A stretch of 64,000 nt of DNA from Roseicyclus mahoneyensis (GCF_003148775.1 NZ_QGGW01000005.1:62001-126000); one strand, 5' to 3'; positions 7,737 through 17,164 are shown, numbered from the stretch's first letter. Program-made: numbers and translations. Notes: generated by a model from the letters alone, not told the origin.

Positions 7737-7761
7737 AAAAAGGGCCACCCGAAGGCGGCCC
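7737..7761 (-). terminator. strong intrinsic terminator upstream of arfB
   Basis: On the minus strand the RNA reads GGGCCGCC, loop TTCG, GGTGGCCC, then five T residues (stem 7742-7761, T-run 7737-7741). The 8-bp stem with a UUCG tetraloop and U-tract is a textbook Rho-independent terminator. It ends the transcript coming from yhhQ or the leader RNA about 65 bases before arfB. Confidence 0.85.
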
Positions 7762-7774
7762 TTTCGAAAGATCA

Positions 7775-7914
7775 GGAGGCGGTCCGGTTAGGACGTTAAC
7801 CACCTTGCGTGGGGCGAAATCCCCGAGGATTGCCTCAGGTCCGCACCTCCCAAGCTGTCCCGACACCGTTCTCCAATACCCTTCTAGACACTGGATCACC
7901 TCCTTCCTGCTTGG
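7775..7914 (-). ncRNA. candidate structured leader or small RNA upstream of arfB
   Basis: The minus-strand RNA between yhhQ and the terminator folds. A 7-bp closing stem pairs GGAGGTG (about 7844-7850) with CGCCTCC (7775-7781). Inside are CCTGAGG/CCTCGGG (7822-7839) and GGTTA/TAACC (7786-7801). A competing hairpin GGGG/CCCC (7811-7824) shares bases 7822-7824 with the first, so the two cannot form together. The 18-codon ORF at 7835-7891 ends inside the first hairpin. A TTGACA lies at 7951-7956 on the minus strand, but no good -10 is visible. It may be an arfB attenuator or an independent sRNA. The folding was done by eye. Confidence 0.42.
7835..7891 (-). CDS. 18-residue small ORF with perfect extended Shine-Dalgarno
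   Basis: A GTG at 7889-7891 opens a frame encoding MSRRVLENGVGTAWEVRT. Its ribosome site AAGGAGGTGATCC (7893-7905) is complementary to the 16S 3' end over at least 12 bases at ideal spacing, stronger than at almost any gene here. Codons 3-6 are AGA AGG GTA TTG, all unusual in this G+C-rich genome, where Arg is mostly CGC or CGG. A strong entry site followed by tandem rare Arg codons, and a stop codon inside a hairpin, are features of leader peptides. Its expression and the link to arfB downstream are inferred. Confidence 0.5.
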   Translation of the reverse strand: MSRRVLENGVGTAWEVRT

Positions 7915-7962
7915 TTGCTGTTATCCACAAGGTGCCACAGATTTTGCGGTTGTCAAAAGAAA

Positions 7963-8586
7963 TTACGCAACCTGTGCCATCAATTTTCGCGTGACGATCC
8001 GGAACGGGATCAGCGCGACCAGCGCGATGGCCAGCTTCACCCCCCAATCCGCAACCGCCAGCGACACCCAAAGCGGGGCCACGGGGCCAAGGCCCAGAAG
8101 CGGCAACATCTCCCCCGCCCAGGACACATCGTTAACCGGCTCGATCCAAGCCAAGGTTCCCGAAAACGCGATGGTAAAGAACAGCGCCGTATCGACAGAG
8201 GAGCCAATTACGCTAGATAAAACAGGGGCTTGCCACCAAGAGCCTTGCCGCAACCGATCAAAAATCGCCACATCCAGCAACTGCGCCGTCAAAAACGCGA
8301 TCCCCGATCCCACCGCGATGCGCAACGTCACCAGCGGGCCATACTCTCCCACGATCTGCGTGCCGATGAGCGAGCACCCGATGCCGACCAGAAAGCCAAT
8401 GAAAACAACGCGTCGCGCGGCCGCAACGCCATAGACCCGGTTCATGATATCGGTGACGAGAAAGGCCAGCGGGTAGGTGAACGCCCCCCACGTCAGCCAT
8501 TGGCCGAACAGGAACTGGACCAAGATGTTGGAGGCGACAACAACGCCCGCCATCGCCAGGATACCCGGCAAGTATTTGGTATTCAT
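7963..8586 (-). CDS. yhhQ: queuosine precursor transporter (YhhQ/VUT family)
   Basis: A 207-residue inner-membrane protein with about six hydrophobic helices, matching the YhhQ (vitamin uptake-like, DUF165) family that imports preQ0/preQ1 for queuosine tRNA modification. Family features are the early membrane-proximal FTYPLAFLVTDIMNRVYG with its conserved Asp and Asn, and the later SSVIGSSVDTALFFTIAF. The start MNTKYLPGI at 8584-8586 is preferred over an upstream extension that lacks hydrophobic character. I see no preQ1 riboswitch in the 78 bases before it. The aminotransferase gene lies upstream on the same strand. Confidence 0.88.
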   Translation of the reverse strand: MNTKYLPGILAMAGVVVASNILVQFLFGQWLTWGAFTYPLAFLVTDIMNRVYGVAAARRVVFIGFLVGIGCSLIGTQIVGEYGPLVTLRIAVGSGIAFLTAQLLDVAIFDRLRQGSWWQAPVLSSVIGSSVDTALFFTIAFSGTLAWIEPVNDVSWAGEMLPLLGLGPVAPLWVSLAVADWGVKLAIALVALIPFRIVTRKLMAQVA

Positions 8587-8664
8587 GCTGTATTCCGTTT
8601 TGACAAGGTGGTCGGAGACTTGGCCCCAACGGGGCAGGCCTGCGCGATACACCCACAATCGGGT

Positions 8665-9840
8665 CTACGCAAGCACCTCGGCCAAGGCGCGCGCCACGCG
8701 TGGGATCACACCCGGCGTCAACCCCGCCACATTCATCCGCCCGTCGCCCACCAGATAGATACCGTGGGTTTCCCGCAGGATATCAACCTGTTCCGGGCGC
8801 GCCCCGATCAGCGAGAACATCCCCCGATGCGCGCCGAGATACCCGAACCGGTCCGACCCCGTCGCCTCGCGCAGCGCCGCGGCAAGCGCCGCCCGGTTGC
8901 CCTGCATCACCGTGCGCATCTCGTCGAGTTCCGCGCGCCACTGCGCTTCAAGCCCCGCATCCGACAAGATATCTTGGACCACCCGCGCGCCGTGGTCGGG
9001 CGGAAAAGCGTAGTTCTGCCGGTTCATGCCCGCCAGCACGCCATCGGCGGCGGCCTTGGCGTCGGTCATGATCAGCACAGCGCCGACACGCTCGCGGTAG
9101 AGCCCGAAATTCTTGGAACAGCTCGCCGCGATGAGGACTTCGGGCAGGGTCGCCGCCAGCAGCCGGACACCCGCCGCGTCCGCCTCAATGCCGTCGCCAA
9201 AGCCCTGATAGGCCGTGTCGACGAAGGGAATGGCGCCTGTCCGCGCGCAAAGGTCGGCGACCGCCTGCCAATCGGCCCGCGTCAGATCGGCCCCAGTCGG
9301 GTTGTGGCAGCAGCCGTGCAGCAAGATCAGGTCGCCGGCTTTTGCCTCCGCCAGATCGGCCAGCATTCCGTCGCGGTCAAGGCCGCCGGTCTCCGGGTCG
9401 TAGTAACGGTAGGTCCGCCGCGCCTGACCCAGATGGTCGATGATCGCGGGGTGGTTGGGCCATGTCGGGTCGCTGATCCAGACCGTTGCCTCCGGCCGCA
9501 GCCGCCGCACCGTCTCAAGCACCTGCCGCACCGCCCCCGTGCCGCCCGGTGTGCCGCAGGCCGCAACGCGGGCGGCGGGCACCGCGTCGCCCAGGATCAG
9601 CCGCCGCATCGCATCGAGATATCCCGGATCGCCCGACAGGCTGACATAGCCCTTGGTCTCCTGCCGCTCCCAGATACCGCGCTCGGCCGCCTTGACCGCT
9701 GCCATCACCGGCGTGCGCCCGTCGGGCGAACGATAGACGCCGACGCCCAGATCCACCTTGTCTGGCCGGGGATCAGCGGCGAACATGCCCATCAGGCGGA
9801 TGATCTTGTCGGGCTCGGGCGGGGTGACGGTCTCGAACAT
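8665..9840 (-). CDS. tyrB: aromatic/aspartate aminotransferase (PLP class I)
   Basis: A cytosolic fold-type I aminotransferase of 391 residues, normal for AspC/TyrB enzymes, which exchange amino groups between aspartate or aromatic amino acids and 2-oxoglutarate. Visible are DLGVGVYRSPDGRTP near 30-44, HGCCHNPTGADL at 175-186, and the Schiff-base Lys243 in SCSKNFGLYRERVG. AspC and TyrB cannot be told apart safely by eye; the symbol follows the usual naming in this group. It ends a minus-strand run sseA, GNAT, aminotransferase, 12 bases after the acetyltransferase stop. Confidence 0.9.
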   Translation of the reverse strand: MFETVTPPEPDKIIRLMGMFAADPRPDKVDLGVGVYRSPDGRTPVMAAVKAAERGIWERQETKGYVSLSGDPGYLDAMRRLILGDAVPAARVAACGTPGGTGAVRQVLETVRRLRPEATVWISDPTWPNHPAIIDHLGQARRTYRYYDPETGGLDRDGMLADLAEAKAGDLILLHGCCHNPTGADLTRADWQAVADLCARTGAIPFVDTAYQGFGDGIEADAAGVRLLAATLPEVLIAASCSKNFGLYRERVGAVLIMTDAKAAADGVLAGMNRQNYAFPPDHGARVVQDILSDAGLEAQWRAELDEMRTVMQGNRAALAAALREATGSDRFGYLGAHRGMFSLIGARPEQVDILRETHGIYLVGDGRMNVAGLTPGVIPRVARALAEVLA

Positions 9841-9852
9841 GCGGCGTATCTT

Positions 9853-10419
9853 TCAGGGAAAGCGCGACGGGTCGTGGTCATGTACCAAAACGCGCTGCCG
9901 TTCCTCGCGGCCGATCGGCACAAAACCCAGTTTTTGGTAAAGCGTCAGCGCGCGGGGATGGTCGAGCGTGCAGGTGTTGACCGTCATGCGGTCTACCCCC
10001 TCTCGCGCCCATCCGGTCAGGATCGCCGTTTGCAGCAGCGCCCTGCCCCAGCCCTGCCCGACAGCTTGCGGCACCAGCCCGAAATAGGCCAGATCGCAGA
10101 CCCCTGCCTGCCGCCAGTCCAGCATGAAGAACCCGTGCGGCCAGCCATGGCCCATCGCGGTCCAGATCACCACATCGGGGTCGCGGACAAAGGCCTGCAA
10201 CGCTTCCGGGTCATCCTCGGCCTGATCGAAGCGGTCTTGCCATTCGTAATCGCGGCCGACGGCGTCATAGAGCGACAGGAAATACCAGACCGGCGCATCA
10301 ACCGCGCGTTCTAGCCGAATGTGATCGGGCAACTCGGGCATCGGCCAGTCGGGCCGCGCCGTCATCTCCAGATAGGTGACGGAAAAGGGAACCTCCGTCC
10401 CCGCAGGGATCAGGGTCAT
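9853..10419 (-). CDS. GNAT-family N-acetyltransferase
   Basis: The 188-residue product has the GNAT core in its second half: LAYFGLVPQAVGQGWGRALLQ (beta4 and the acetyl-CoA loop, with QAVGQGWG as the Q/R-x2-G-x-G/A signature) and HPRALTLYQKLGFVPIGR near the C-terminus. The substrate is unknown. The ATG at 10417-10419 overlaps the sseA stop as ATGA, which fixes the start and indicates coupled translation with the sulfurtransferase. Confidence 0.85.
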   Translation of the reverse strand: MTLIPAGTEVPFSVTYLEMTARPDWPMPELPDHIRLERAVDAPVWYFLSLYDAVGRDYEWQDRFDQAEDDPEALQAFVRDPDVVIWTAMGHGWPHGFFMLDWRQAGVCDLAYFGLVPQAVGQGWGRALLQTAILTGWAREGVDRMTVNTCTLDHPRALTLYQKLGFVPIGREERQRVLVHDHDPSRFP

Positions 10420-11267
10420 CCGGTGGCGACCTGCAACTGCTCGAACTGGCCCCACTCGGACCACGACCCGTCATAAAGCGACACATCGCTGGCCCCCAGC
10501 CGCGTCATGGCCAGCATCACGATGGCCGCCGTCACGCCCGACCCGCAGGTGGCGATCGTGCGCTTGCCCAGATCGACACCGGCCGCGTCGAACACCGCGC
10601 GCAGGGCATCGCCGCGCTTCATGGTGCCGTCGGCGTTCAGGAGGCTGGCGTAATGCACGTTCTTTGACCCCGGAATATGCCCCGCCCGCATGCCGGCGCG
10701 CGGCTCGGGCTCTTCGCCACGGAACCGACCGGGCGAGCGGGCATCGACGATCTGCCAATCTCCCAGCTTTGACGCGGCGGCCACCTGCGTGACGTCCTTC
10801 ACCAGATGCGCCTGCCGCTGCACGGTGATGTGGCGGTCGCGCAGGATCGGCGGCATGTCCTCGAGCGGGCGGCCTTCGGCCTTCCACTTGGGCAAACCAC
10901 CATCCAGAACGGCGATATCGGTCTTTCCCATCAGGCGGAAATTCCACCACACGCGCGCGGCCGAAAACAGGCCCATGGAATCGTAGACCACCACCTGATG
11001 TCCGTCGCCCACGCCAAGCGCGCGCATCCGGCTGATGAACTTCTCGACCGGGGCGGCCATGTGGGGCAGGGCGCTGCGAGCGTCGGCCACGTCATTGATG
11101 TCAAAATAGCGGGCGCCGGGAATGTGGCTCGCGGCATACTCCGCCTTCGGGTCACGGTCGACACCTGGCAGGAAATAGGTTGCATCGAGAATGCGCAGGT
11201 CGGGATCGTGCAGATGCGCCTCGAGCCAGTCGGTCGACACAAGCGTCTTGGGGTCGTCATCAGCCAT
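10416..11267 (-). CDS. sseA: 3-mercaptopyruvate sulfurtransferase
   Basis: A two-domain rhodanese of 283 residues that transfers sulfur from 3-mercaptopyruvate to thiols or cyanide. The inactive N-terminal domain ends near residue 150. The catalytic loop CGSGVTA, with Cys241, is the form characteristic of mercaptopyruvate rather than thiosulfate sulfurtransferases. The start MADDDPKTLVST at 11265-11267 is used because upstream codons do not resemble the family. It is first in a coupled run with the acetyltransferase. Confidence 0.93.
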   Translation of the reverse strand: MADDDPKTLVSTDWLEAHLHDPDLRILDATYFLPGVDRDPKAEYAASHIPGARYFDINDVADARSALPHMAAPVEKFISRMRALGVGDGHQVVVYDSMGLFSAARVWWNFRLMGKTDIAVLDGGLPKWKAEGRPLEDMPPILRDRHITVQRQAHLVKDVTQVAAASKLGDWQIVDARSPGRFRGEEPEPRAGMRAGHIPGSKNVHYASLLNADGTMKRGDALRAVFDAAGVDLGKRTIATCGSGVTAAIVMLAMTRLGASDVSLYDGSWSEWGQFEQLQVATG

Positions 11268-11360
11268 GGCAGGGCCTCCGGGCGCAAAGGGTGTCGTTCC
11301 GGACACAAGGCCTACGCCGAGAGGGCCTGCCGTGCAAGTCACAGCCTCGGGCGAGCGCGC

Positions 11361-11834
11361 TCAGTTCTGCTTGAGCAGCCGCGCCTTTTGCCGGTCCCAG
11401 TCGCGCTTGGCGCTGGTCTCGCGCTTGTCGGCCAGCTTCTTGCCCTTGGCGATGCCGATCTTGAGCTTCACCAAGCCCTTGTGATTGAAGTACATCACGA
11501 TCGGCACCAGCGTCATGCCCTCGCGCTGGGTCGCGCTCCACATCCGCGAGAGTTCGCGCTTGCTTGCCAGCAACTTGCGCCGCCGCCGTTCCTCGTGACC
11601 CCAAGTCTTGGCCTGCGCATAAGGCGCGATATAGCTGTTGACCAGCCACAGCTCGCCGCTTTCGACAGCCGCGTAACTTTCGGCGATGTTGGCACTGTTG
11701 ACCCGCAGGCTTTTCACCTCGGAGCCTTGCAACATGATGCCGACCTCGATGTCATCCTCGATCGCATAATCGAAGCGCGCACGCCGGTTCTCGGCGATCA
11801 CCTTGTAGTTCTTGTTGTCACTGTCCTTGGCCAT
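11361..11834 (-). CDS. smpB: SsrA-binding protein SmpB
   Basis: SmpB (157 residues) binds the tRNA-like part of tmRNA and delivers it to stalled ribosomes in trans-translation. The OB-fold core [28 protein letters not shown] and the basic C-terminal tail [15 protein letters not shown], which enters the mRNA channel, are all present. It follows trmO on the same strand with 54 bases between them, in a dapA-trmO-smpB block. No tmRNA gene is visible in the window. Confidence 0.97.
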   Translation of the reverse strand: MAKDSDNKNYKVIAENRRARFDYAIEDDIEVGIMLQGSEVKSLRVNSANIAESYAAVESGELWLVNSYIAPYAQAKTWGHEERRRRKLLASKRELSRMWSATQREGMTLVPIVMYFNHKGLVKLKIGIAKGKKLADKRETSAKRDWDRQKARLLKQN

Positions 11835-11888
11835 GCGGGCCGATATAAGGGTTCACGCGCTCCGCCGCCAGCCCGGCGGCGCATCACG

Positions 11889-12371
11889 TCAATCGACCGG
11901 CCGCCAGCCCGGTGGCACATCGACCGTGTCGAGCCACGGCTTGATGTCTAGCACCGGTGTCCCGTCCCATGCATCCGTCGCGTCTATGCCGATCACGCCC
12001 GACGCGATGTCGAGCGTGGTGATCACCACAGTTCCCAGTGCGATCGGATTGGGCCGCACCGGGCTGCGCAGCGCGAAGGTGCCGCGCAGGCCCCGGCCAT
12101 GGGCGGGGTTCTGCACCAGCAGATCGCGCTCGCCCCGGTCGACCCAGTAAAGCAACTGGATCGCCTGCCCGACCTCCAGCCCGGTCAGGGCAGGCGCGTA
12201 GGCCGGGTCCAGTTCCACCCGCGCGCCTTGCCCGGTCTCGCGCGCCGCGCGCAGGTTCTTTGGGGCGGTGCCCTTGGCCCATGGCGACCGGATGCGGCCG
12301 ATGAAAGTGATCCCCGCCGCGCTGCGTGTGGCGGGGTCGAAGGGCAGGGCGATCTCGCCCGCGCGCCTCAC
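11889..12371 (-). CDS. trmO: tRNA (adenine37-N6)-methyltransferase, TrmO/TsaA-like
   Basis: A 160-residue protein of the TrmO (TsaA, YaeB) family, which methylates N6 of t6A37 in tRNA-Thr. Family signatures include [19 protein letters not shown] at the N-terminus, [12 protein letters not shown]-like [12 protein letters not shown], and [17 protein letters not shown]. The start is taken as the GTG at 12369-12371, overlapping the dapA stop as GTGA. The E. coli protein is longer because of a C-terminal domain absent here, as in many short homologues, so identical activity is not certain. Confidence 0.8.
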   Translation of the reverse strand: MRRAGEIALPFDPATRSAAGITFIGRIRSPWAKGTAPKNLRAARETGQGARVELDPAYAPALTGLEVGQAIQLLYWVDRGERDLLVQNPAHGRGLRGTFALRSPVRPNPIALGTVVITTLDIASGVIGIDATDAWDGTPVLDIKPWLDTVDVPPGWRPVD

Positions 12372-13237
12372 AAAAGGCCCGCGTGGCGCATCGCGGCCTC
12401 GATCTGGGCCTTGGTCGCATCCGACAGCCCTGTCAGCGGCAGACGCACGTCCTGCGCACACCGATCCAGCACCGACAGACCGTATTTCGCGCCCGCCACA
12501 CCCGGTTCGGCAAAGATTGCCTCGTGCAGCGGCATCAGCTTGTCCTGATAGTCCAGCGCCGCGCGGTAATCGCCCGCCAGCGTCGCCGCCTGCATCTCGG
12601 CACACAGTCGAGGCGCGACATTGGCGGTCACGCTGATGCAGCCGACGCCGCCTTGCGCGTTGAAGCCCACCGCCGTCGCATCCTCGCCCGAAAGCTGGAT
12701 GAAATCCGTTCCGCATGTCATCCGCTGCTTGGGCACGCGGCTGAGGTCGCCGGTCGCATCCTTGACGCCGACGATATTGGACAGCTTGGCCAGTTGCCCC
12801 ATCGTCGCGGGCAGCATGTCGACGACCGACCGGGGCGGAATGTTGTAGATGATGATCGGCAACCCGATCTCGTTCAGCGCCGAGAAATGCGCGATCAGAC
12901 CCTTTTGCGTCGGCTTGTTGTAGTAGGGCGTGACCACCAGCGCTGCATCGGCGCCGACGGCCTTGGCATGTTCGACGAATCGGATCGCCTCCACCGTGTT
13001 GTTGGACCCCGCGCCTGCGATGACAGGCACCCGGCCCGCGGCTGTCTGCACCACGGCCTCGATCACTTGCTCGTGTTCGGCATGCGTCAGCGTCGGGCTT
13101 TCGCCGGTCGTGCCGACGGGCACCAGCCCGGTCGAGCCTTCGGTGATCTGCCATTCGACCAGTTTTTTCAGCGCGTCGAAATCCACTGCGCCGTCCTTGA
13201 ACGGCGTGACCAGCGCAGGCATCGAGCCTTGGAACAT
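12368..13237 (-). CDS. dapA: 4-hydroxy-tetrahydrodipicolinate synthase
   Basis: DapA (289 residues) condenses pyruvate with aspartate semialdehyde in lysine and diaminopimelate synthesis. The TIM-barrel enzyme shows GTTGESPTL at 42-50, the catalytic Tyr131 in [10 protein letters not shown] and the Schiff-base Lys159 in GVKDATGD. The ATG at 13235-13237 has AAAGGA eight bases upstream; the earlier ATG at 13246 would sit directly on that site. The gene is coupled to trmO and followed by smpB. Confidence 0.96.
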   Translation of the reverse strand: MFQGSMPALVTPFKDGAVDFDALKKLVEWQITEGSTGLVPVGTTGESPTLTHAEHEQVIEAVVQTAAGRVPVIAGAGSNNTVEAIRFVEHAKAVGADAALVVTPYYNKPTQKGLIAHFSALNEIGLPIIIYNIPPRSVVDMLPATMGQLAKLSNIVGVKDATGDLSRVPKQRMTCGTDFIQLSGEDATAVGFNAQGGVGCISVTANVAPRLCAEMQAATLAGDYRAALDYQDKLMPLHEAIFAEPGVAGAKYGLSVLDRCAQDVRLPLTGLSDATKAQIEAAMRHAGLL

Positions 13238-13389
13238 GACACGCATCCTTTTCTTGATTGGGCCGACAGCCTCCGGCCCTCGGCAAATTCGCGCGGACAC
13301 TAGCGATGGCGCGCCGGATTGCCAAGTTCGTGTGTTGCGCTGGGGCGGATGCACCTTATCCTTATGGAAAGTGACAAAAGGTGTGGGCG

Positions 13390-15327
13390 ATGCGGCGGAT
13401 CTTGTTTTGTGTTCTCATGGTTTTTGCCCCCCTGTCGGCTCGTGCCGAGACCGAGGCGCTGGGACTGGCACTTGCTGCACTGTCGCGCGGCGATCTGGGG
13501 CTTGCGGCACAGGCTGCGGGGCCGATCCGTGACCCGGTGGCGCTCGATATCCTGAGCTGGACAAGACTGCGTCGCGGCGGGGCCGACTGGCAGGAATACA
13601 TCGATTTCCTAGATCGTAATCCCGATTGGCCGGGCTTGGCCTACATGCGCGCGCAAGGTGAACCGTCGATCCCCTCGGGTGCCGATCCCGCACGCGTCAT
13701 TGCCTATTTCGCAGACCAGCCCCCCACCACCGGCTCGGGCGCGCTGGCGCTGGCCCGAGCCTATGAGGCCAGCGGCAACCGCGCTGCCGCCGAGGCCGAG
13801 GCGATCCGTGGCTGGACCACGCTCACCATGACCGGCGAGGATGCAGGGCGTTTGCGCACGGCCTTCGGCGATGTGCTCAACACCGGCAGCCACCACATCG
13901 ACCGGCTTGACCATCTGCTGTGGGAAGGGGCCGAAGCGCGGGCGCGCGCCATGTTCCCGCTGGTGCCTGAGGGCTGGCAAAGGCTGGCCGCCGCGCGACT
14001 GGCGTTGCGCGCCCGCGAGCCCGGCGTCGACACCCTGATCGCCGCCGTCCCCGCCGATCTTGCAAGCCATCCGGGGCTGGCCTACGAGCGATTTCTCTGG
14101 CGCATACGGTCCGGATTCTGGGACACGGCCGGTGACCTGATGGCCGAACGCTCCGCTTCCGCCCGCACGCTCGGGCGCCCCGCGGCATGGGCAGGGCGGC
14201 GCGCCGATCTGGCGCGGGACGTCATGCGCGATGGCGACTTGTCCAGCTGTTACGACTATGCCGCGAACCATCACCTCGATCCCGTCAGCGCCGCGACGGA
14301 TTTCGCGGAACTGGAATGGATAGCGGGCTATTGCGCTTACAGGCTTGGCCGGCACGCCACCGCGATCACCCATTTCGAGGCGTTCCGGGGCGCGGTCGTC
14401 TCGCCCATCTCTGTCGGTCGCGCGGGCTATTGGCTGGGCCGCGCCCATGAAGCTGCCGGCAATGCCGCCGCCGCCGCCGAGGCCTATGCCTTGGGCGCGC
14501 GGAACCAGTCCAGCTTTTACGGCCAGCTTGCCGCTGACCGGGGCGGTCTGCCGGTCGATCCCACATTCTTGGGTGATGAGGATTACGGCGATTGGCGGCA
14601 GGCGGGCTTCACCCGCTCTGAGGTGTTTCACGCGGGCCTGTTGCTCTATGAGGCGGGCGAAACCGGCATGGCCGCGCGGTTCCTGACCCATCTGACCGAA
14701 AGCCTGTCGCGCAACGATGCCGGCATGCTGGGTGATTTCGCCCTCAGTCTCGGCGATGCCTATCTGGCGGTTCTGATCGGCAAACGCGCAGCGCAGGGCG
14801 GGCATGAGATCATGCGCCCCTACTACCCGGTTGTGCCGGCACTGGCGGAGGCGGGGCTGCCCGCGCCTGCGGCCTTCGTACTGGCCATCGCGCGGCGCGA
14901 ATCGGAATTCAATCCGTCCGTCATCAGCCCGGCTGGCGCGCTTGGCCTGATGCAGGTCATGCCGGGCACCGCGCGTGACACCGCGCGCGATCTTGGTCTG
15001 GCCTATTCGCAAGAAAGGCTCCTCGACGATCCGGCCCATAATGCGGTGATCGGGGCGACCTTCCTTGCCGGTCTGCTTGACCGCTACAACGGCAACCCGG
15101 TGCTTGTCTCGGCGGCCTACAATGCCGGGCCGCGTCGCGCCGCCGAATGGATCGAGCGCTTTGGCGATCCGCGTCAGGCCGAGGATGTGCTGTTCTGGAT
15201 CGAGGCGATCCCTTTCACGGAAACCCGCAATTACATTATGCGCGTGACCGAAAGCCTTGCGATCTACCAGGCACAGTTGACCGGCACCTTGCCTGCCACC
15301 GGCTTTGCCGAACGCCTGTCGCGCTGA
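13390..15327 (+). CDS. slt: soluble-type lytic murein transglycosylase (Slt family)
   Basis: A 645-residue periplasmic protein that cleaves peptidoglycan glycan strands with formation of 1,6-anhydro ends. A signal peptide ([19 protein letters not shown]) is followed by about 450 residues of helical superhelix. The catalytic SLT domain begins near residue 500: [19 protein letters not shown] with the catalytic Glu, then [10 protein letters not shown] and [13 protein letters not shown]. The ATG at 13390 follows AAAGG by eight bases; an in-frame GTG nine bases earlier is less well placed. It converges on the dacA-like gene with a 3-base gap. Confidence 0.93.
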   Translation: MRRILFCVLMVFAPLSARAETEALGLALAALSRGDLGLAAQAAGPIRDPVALDILSWTRLRRGGADWQEYIDFLDRNPDWPGLAYMRAQGEPSIPSGADPARVIAYFADQPPTTGSGALALARAYEASGNRAAAEAEAIRGWTTLTMTGEDAGRLRTAFGDVLNTGSHHIDRLDHLLWEGAEARARAMFPLVPEGWQRLAAARLALRAREPGVDTLIAAVPADLASHPGLAYERFLWRIRSGFWDTAGDLMAERSASARTLGRPAAWAGRRADLARDVMRDGDLSSCYDYAANHHLDPVSAATDFAELEWIAGYCAYRLGRHATAITHFEAFRGAVVSPISVGRAGYWLGRAHEAAGNAAAAAEAYALGARNQSSFYGQLAADRGGLPVDPTFLGDEDYGDWRQAGFTRSEVFHAGLLLYEAGETGMAARFLTHLTESLSRNDAGMLGDFALSLGDAYLAVLIGKRAAQGGHEIMRPYYPVVPALAEAGLPAPAAFVLAIARRESEFNPSVISPAGALGLMQVMPGTARDTARDLGLAYSQERLLDDPAHNAVIGATFLAGLLDRYNGNPVLVSAAYNAGPRRAAEWIERFGDPRQAEDVLFWIEAIPFTETRNYIMRVTESLAIYQAQLTGTLPATGFAERLSR

Positions 15328-15330
15328 TCT

Positions 15331-16917
15331 TCAGGAACTGGGCCCGAAGGTCTCGCAGGCGATGTTGCGCGCCGACAGACGCGCGCAGGCGCGTTGGGCC
15401 TGATCTTCCGTAAGGCCTTGGAACCGCGCCTCGTAGGCACCGTTGCGCTGCACCACGCGGCGGAGCGAATTTTCGAAGGTCGTGACCTCGCTCAACGCCG
15501 TGCGCAGCAGCAGCCGTTCGGCGGCATGGTGCGAAGGCTGGCCGCCCAACGAGACGCCGAACAGCCGCTCTCCGCTCGATGAGGCGCGGGTGACGACCTC
15601 GGGTTCGGCGGGGGCGACCGGGTCGCGCGGCGGTGGATCGGCGGGTCGGGGCGGCACGGCCAGCGCCACCTGCACCTCGGCGGGGGCGACGGGTTCGGGC
15701 CGTGGTGCGGGTGCAACATCGCTGGTCGCGACAGACACCTCGGGTGCCGGTGCCTCGGGGATGGCTTCGGGCCGTACGGCAGCTTCGGGCTGGGCCGGAA
15801 TCTCGGGCCTCGGCGCGGGGGCGACAGAGGCCAGCGCAGGCTCGACAGCCGAAGCCACCTGGGGTGCGGTGGGTGGCGGGGGCGCAGGCTCGGGTGTCAG
15901 GGCCTCGCCCACCGCCTGTTCGATGGCGGCCAAGAGTTCCGGCGCGGGCGCGCTGGCCACAAGTGTCGGGGCCGCACCGGGGCGGGGCAGGGGTCTGAGC
16001 GACCGGCTCACCAGCCCGGAGGGTCGGGTCTCGCGCCCGGCCGGTGCGTCGTCGTCGCCGGGCGTGTAGACAGGCAGCGCAGGGCGTCTGACCGCTGCCC
16101 GTGCCGGGGCCTGGGCAAAGCCAAGGTCCATCAGTTCCATGATCCGCTGGTTGCGCCACGCGGCCGATTGCCCGCCAAAGACGGTGGCGATCACCCGCAC
16201 GTCGCCGCGTTCGGCCGAGGCGACAAGGTTGAAGCCCGCCGCCCGCGTGTAGCCCGTCTTTATGCCGTCGGCCCCGCGATAGGCATCCAGAACGGCGCGG
16301 TTGGTGTTGCGCACCCGCGCGATCCCGGCATCCTCTTCGCGGCGCGAGAAGATGTTGTAATATTGCGGGTAATCGTAGAAGAGCCGCCGCCCCATGATCG
16401 TCATGTCATGCGCGGTCGACAGGTGCCCCTCTTCTGTCAGCCCATGCGCGTTTCGAAAGGTGGTGCGGTCCATTCCCAAGGCGCGCGCGGTCCGGTTCAT
16501 CCGCCGGGCAAAGGCCTCTTCCGAGCCCGAAACCGCTTCTGCGATGGCGGTTGCCGCATCATTGCCCGACCGGATTGCCGCCGCGCGGATCAGGTAGCGA
16601 AAGCGGATCGTGGACCCGGCCCGCAGCCCCAGCCGCGACGGGGGCTCATTGGCGGCATGCGACGAGATGCGCACCTCGGTGTCCAGCGTGATCTCACCCA
16701 GCCGGATCGCCTCGAACGCGACATAAATCGTCATCATCTTGGTCAGCGAGGCGGGGTGCAGGCGCGTATCCGCGTTGCGGGCGTGCAGCACCTCGCCTGT
16801 GCGCGCATCCATCACCATGGCAGCGTAGGGTGCCGCCCGGAGGGGCGCTGCGGCCAAGGCCACGCAAAACAGAAGGACCAGCCCGATAAGGGCCGGGAAA
16901 CTCGGTCGATGTTGCAC
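15331..16917 (-). CDS. dacA: D-alanyl-D-alanine carboxypeptidase (PBP5/6 type) with C-terminal SPOR domain
   Basis: A low-molecular-weight penicillin-binding protein (528 residues) that trims the terminal D-Ala of peptidoglycan stems. The signal peptide ends near residue 29. The three active-site motifs are S57-L-T-K60, S117-G-N119 and K220-T-G222. After the peptidase domain comes a long Pro/Ala/Glu-rich linker (about 280-440) and an 80-residue SPOR-like domain (GERLFGVSLGG to ARLSARNIACETFG), which binds denuded glycan at division sites. The PBP5 membrane-anchor helix is not evident; the SPOR domain may replace it. Confidence 0.92.
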   Translation of the reverse strand: MQHRPSFPALIGLVLLFCVALAAAPLRAAPYAAMVMDARTGEVLHARNADTRLHPASLTKMMTIYVAFEAIRLGEITLDTEVRISSHAANEPPSRLGLRAGSTIRFRYLIRAAAIRSGNDAATAIAEAVSGSEEAFARRMNRTARALGMDRTTFRNAHGLTEEGHLSTAHDMTIMGRRLFYDYPQYYNIFSRREEDAGIARVRNTNRAVLDAYRGADGIKTGYTRAAGFNLVASAERGDVRVIATVFGGQSAAWRNQRIMELMDLGFAQAPARAAVRRPALPVYTPGDDDAPAGRETRPSGLVSRSLRPLPRPGAAPTLVASAPAPELLAAIEQAVGEALTPEPAPPPPTAPQVASAVEPALASVAPAPRPEIPAQPEAAVRPEAIPEAPAPEVSVATSDVAPAPRPEPVAPAEVQVALAVPPRPADPPPRDPVAPAEPEVVTRASSSGERLFGVSLGGQPSHHAAERLLLRTALSEVTTFENSLRRVVQRNGAYEARFQGLTEDQAQRACARLSARNIACETFGPSS

Positions 16918-17164
16918 TGAGCCTGCTCGCTCTGCCTCAGGGTGCCGTCTCGTGCGGCGGTTGTCAGAAGACTATGACATTTCAGAATGAAAATCCATGG
17001 GAGTTCGCTCGAAAATCGTCGCACCCCTGCGCGATGGCGGGTGACGGTGGATCTTGCGGCAATGCCTATCGGTGCCACATCATATGGGGTGCGCAAAAGG
17101 GCGCGTAGCGCAGCCATTCAACCTTTGCTAGAACAGCCTCGAGACAAGACAAGGACCGCGCCCC

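Noticed and set aside
6939-7748. A 269-codon frame running through arfB into parD
   Set aside because: Its first two-thirds is arfB in another frame; only the last 86 codons, from MARNTSVSLG, are the ParD antitoxin.
7891-7905. Fifteen bases identical to the 3' end of 16S rRNA, suggesting an rDNA remnant
   Set aside because: No further rRNA similarity flanks it. On the opposite strand it is simply a perfect Shine-Dalgarno followed at correct spacing by a start codon.
7921-7929. Perfect DnaA box TTATCCACA downstream of yhhQ, with hemE (an origin-linked gene in Caulobacter) in the window
   Set aside because: Only one box is seen, with no cluster, no A+T-rich unwinding element and no dnaA or parAB nearby. 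One 9-mer match is expected by chance about every 130 kb of double-stranded sequence, and the box is 12 kb from hemE.
8230-10314. A 694-codon plus-strand frame opposite yhhQ, the aminotransferase and the GNAT gene
   Set aside because: It is antisense to three well-supported genes, His/Arg/Gln-rich and without domain-like sequence, a common artefact of high G+C DNA.
11889-13325. A single 478-codon minus-strand frame that would fuse trmO to a long N-terminal part
   Set aside because: The upstream two-thirds is the wrong frame of dapA. The true trmO start is the GTG overlapping the dapA stop.
16918-17164. Possible regulatory RNA or FNR site between dacA and hemF
   Set aside because: No TTGAT-N4-ATCAA site, stable hairpin or good small ORF was found; only ordinary promoter space.
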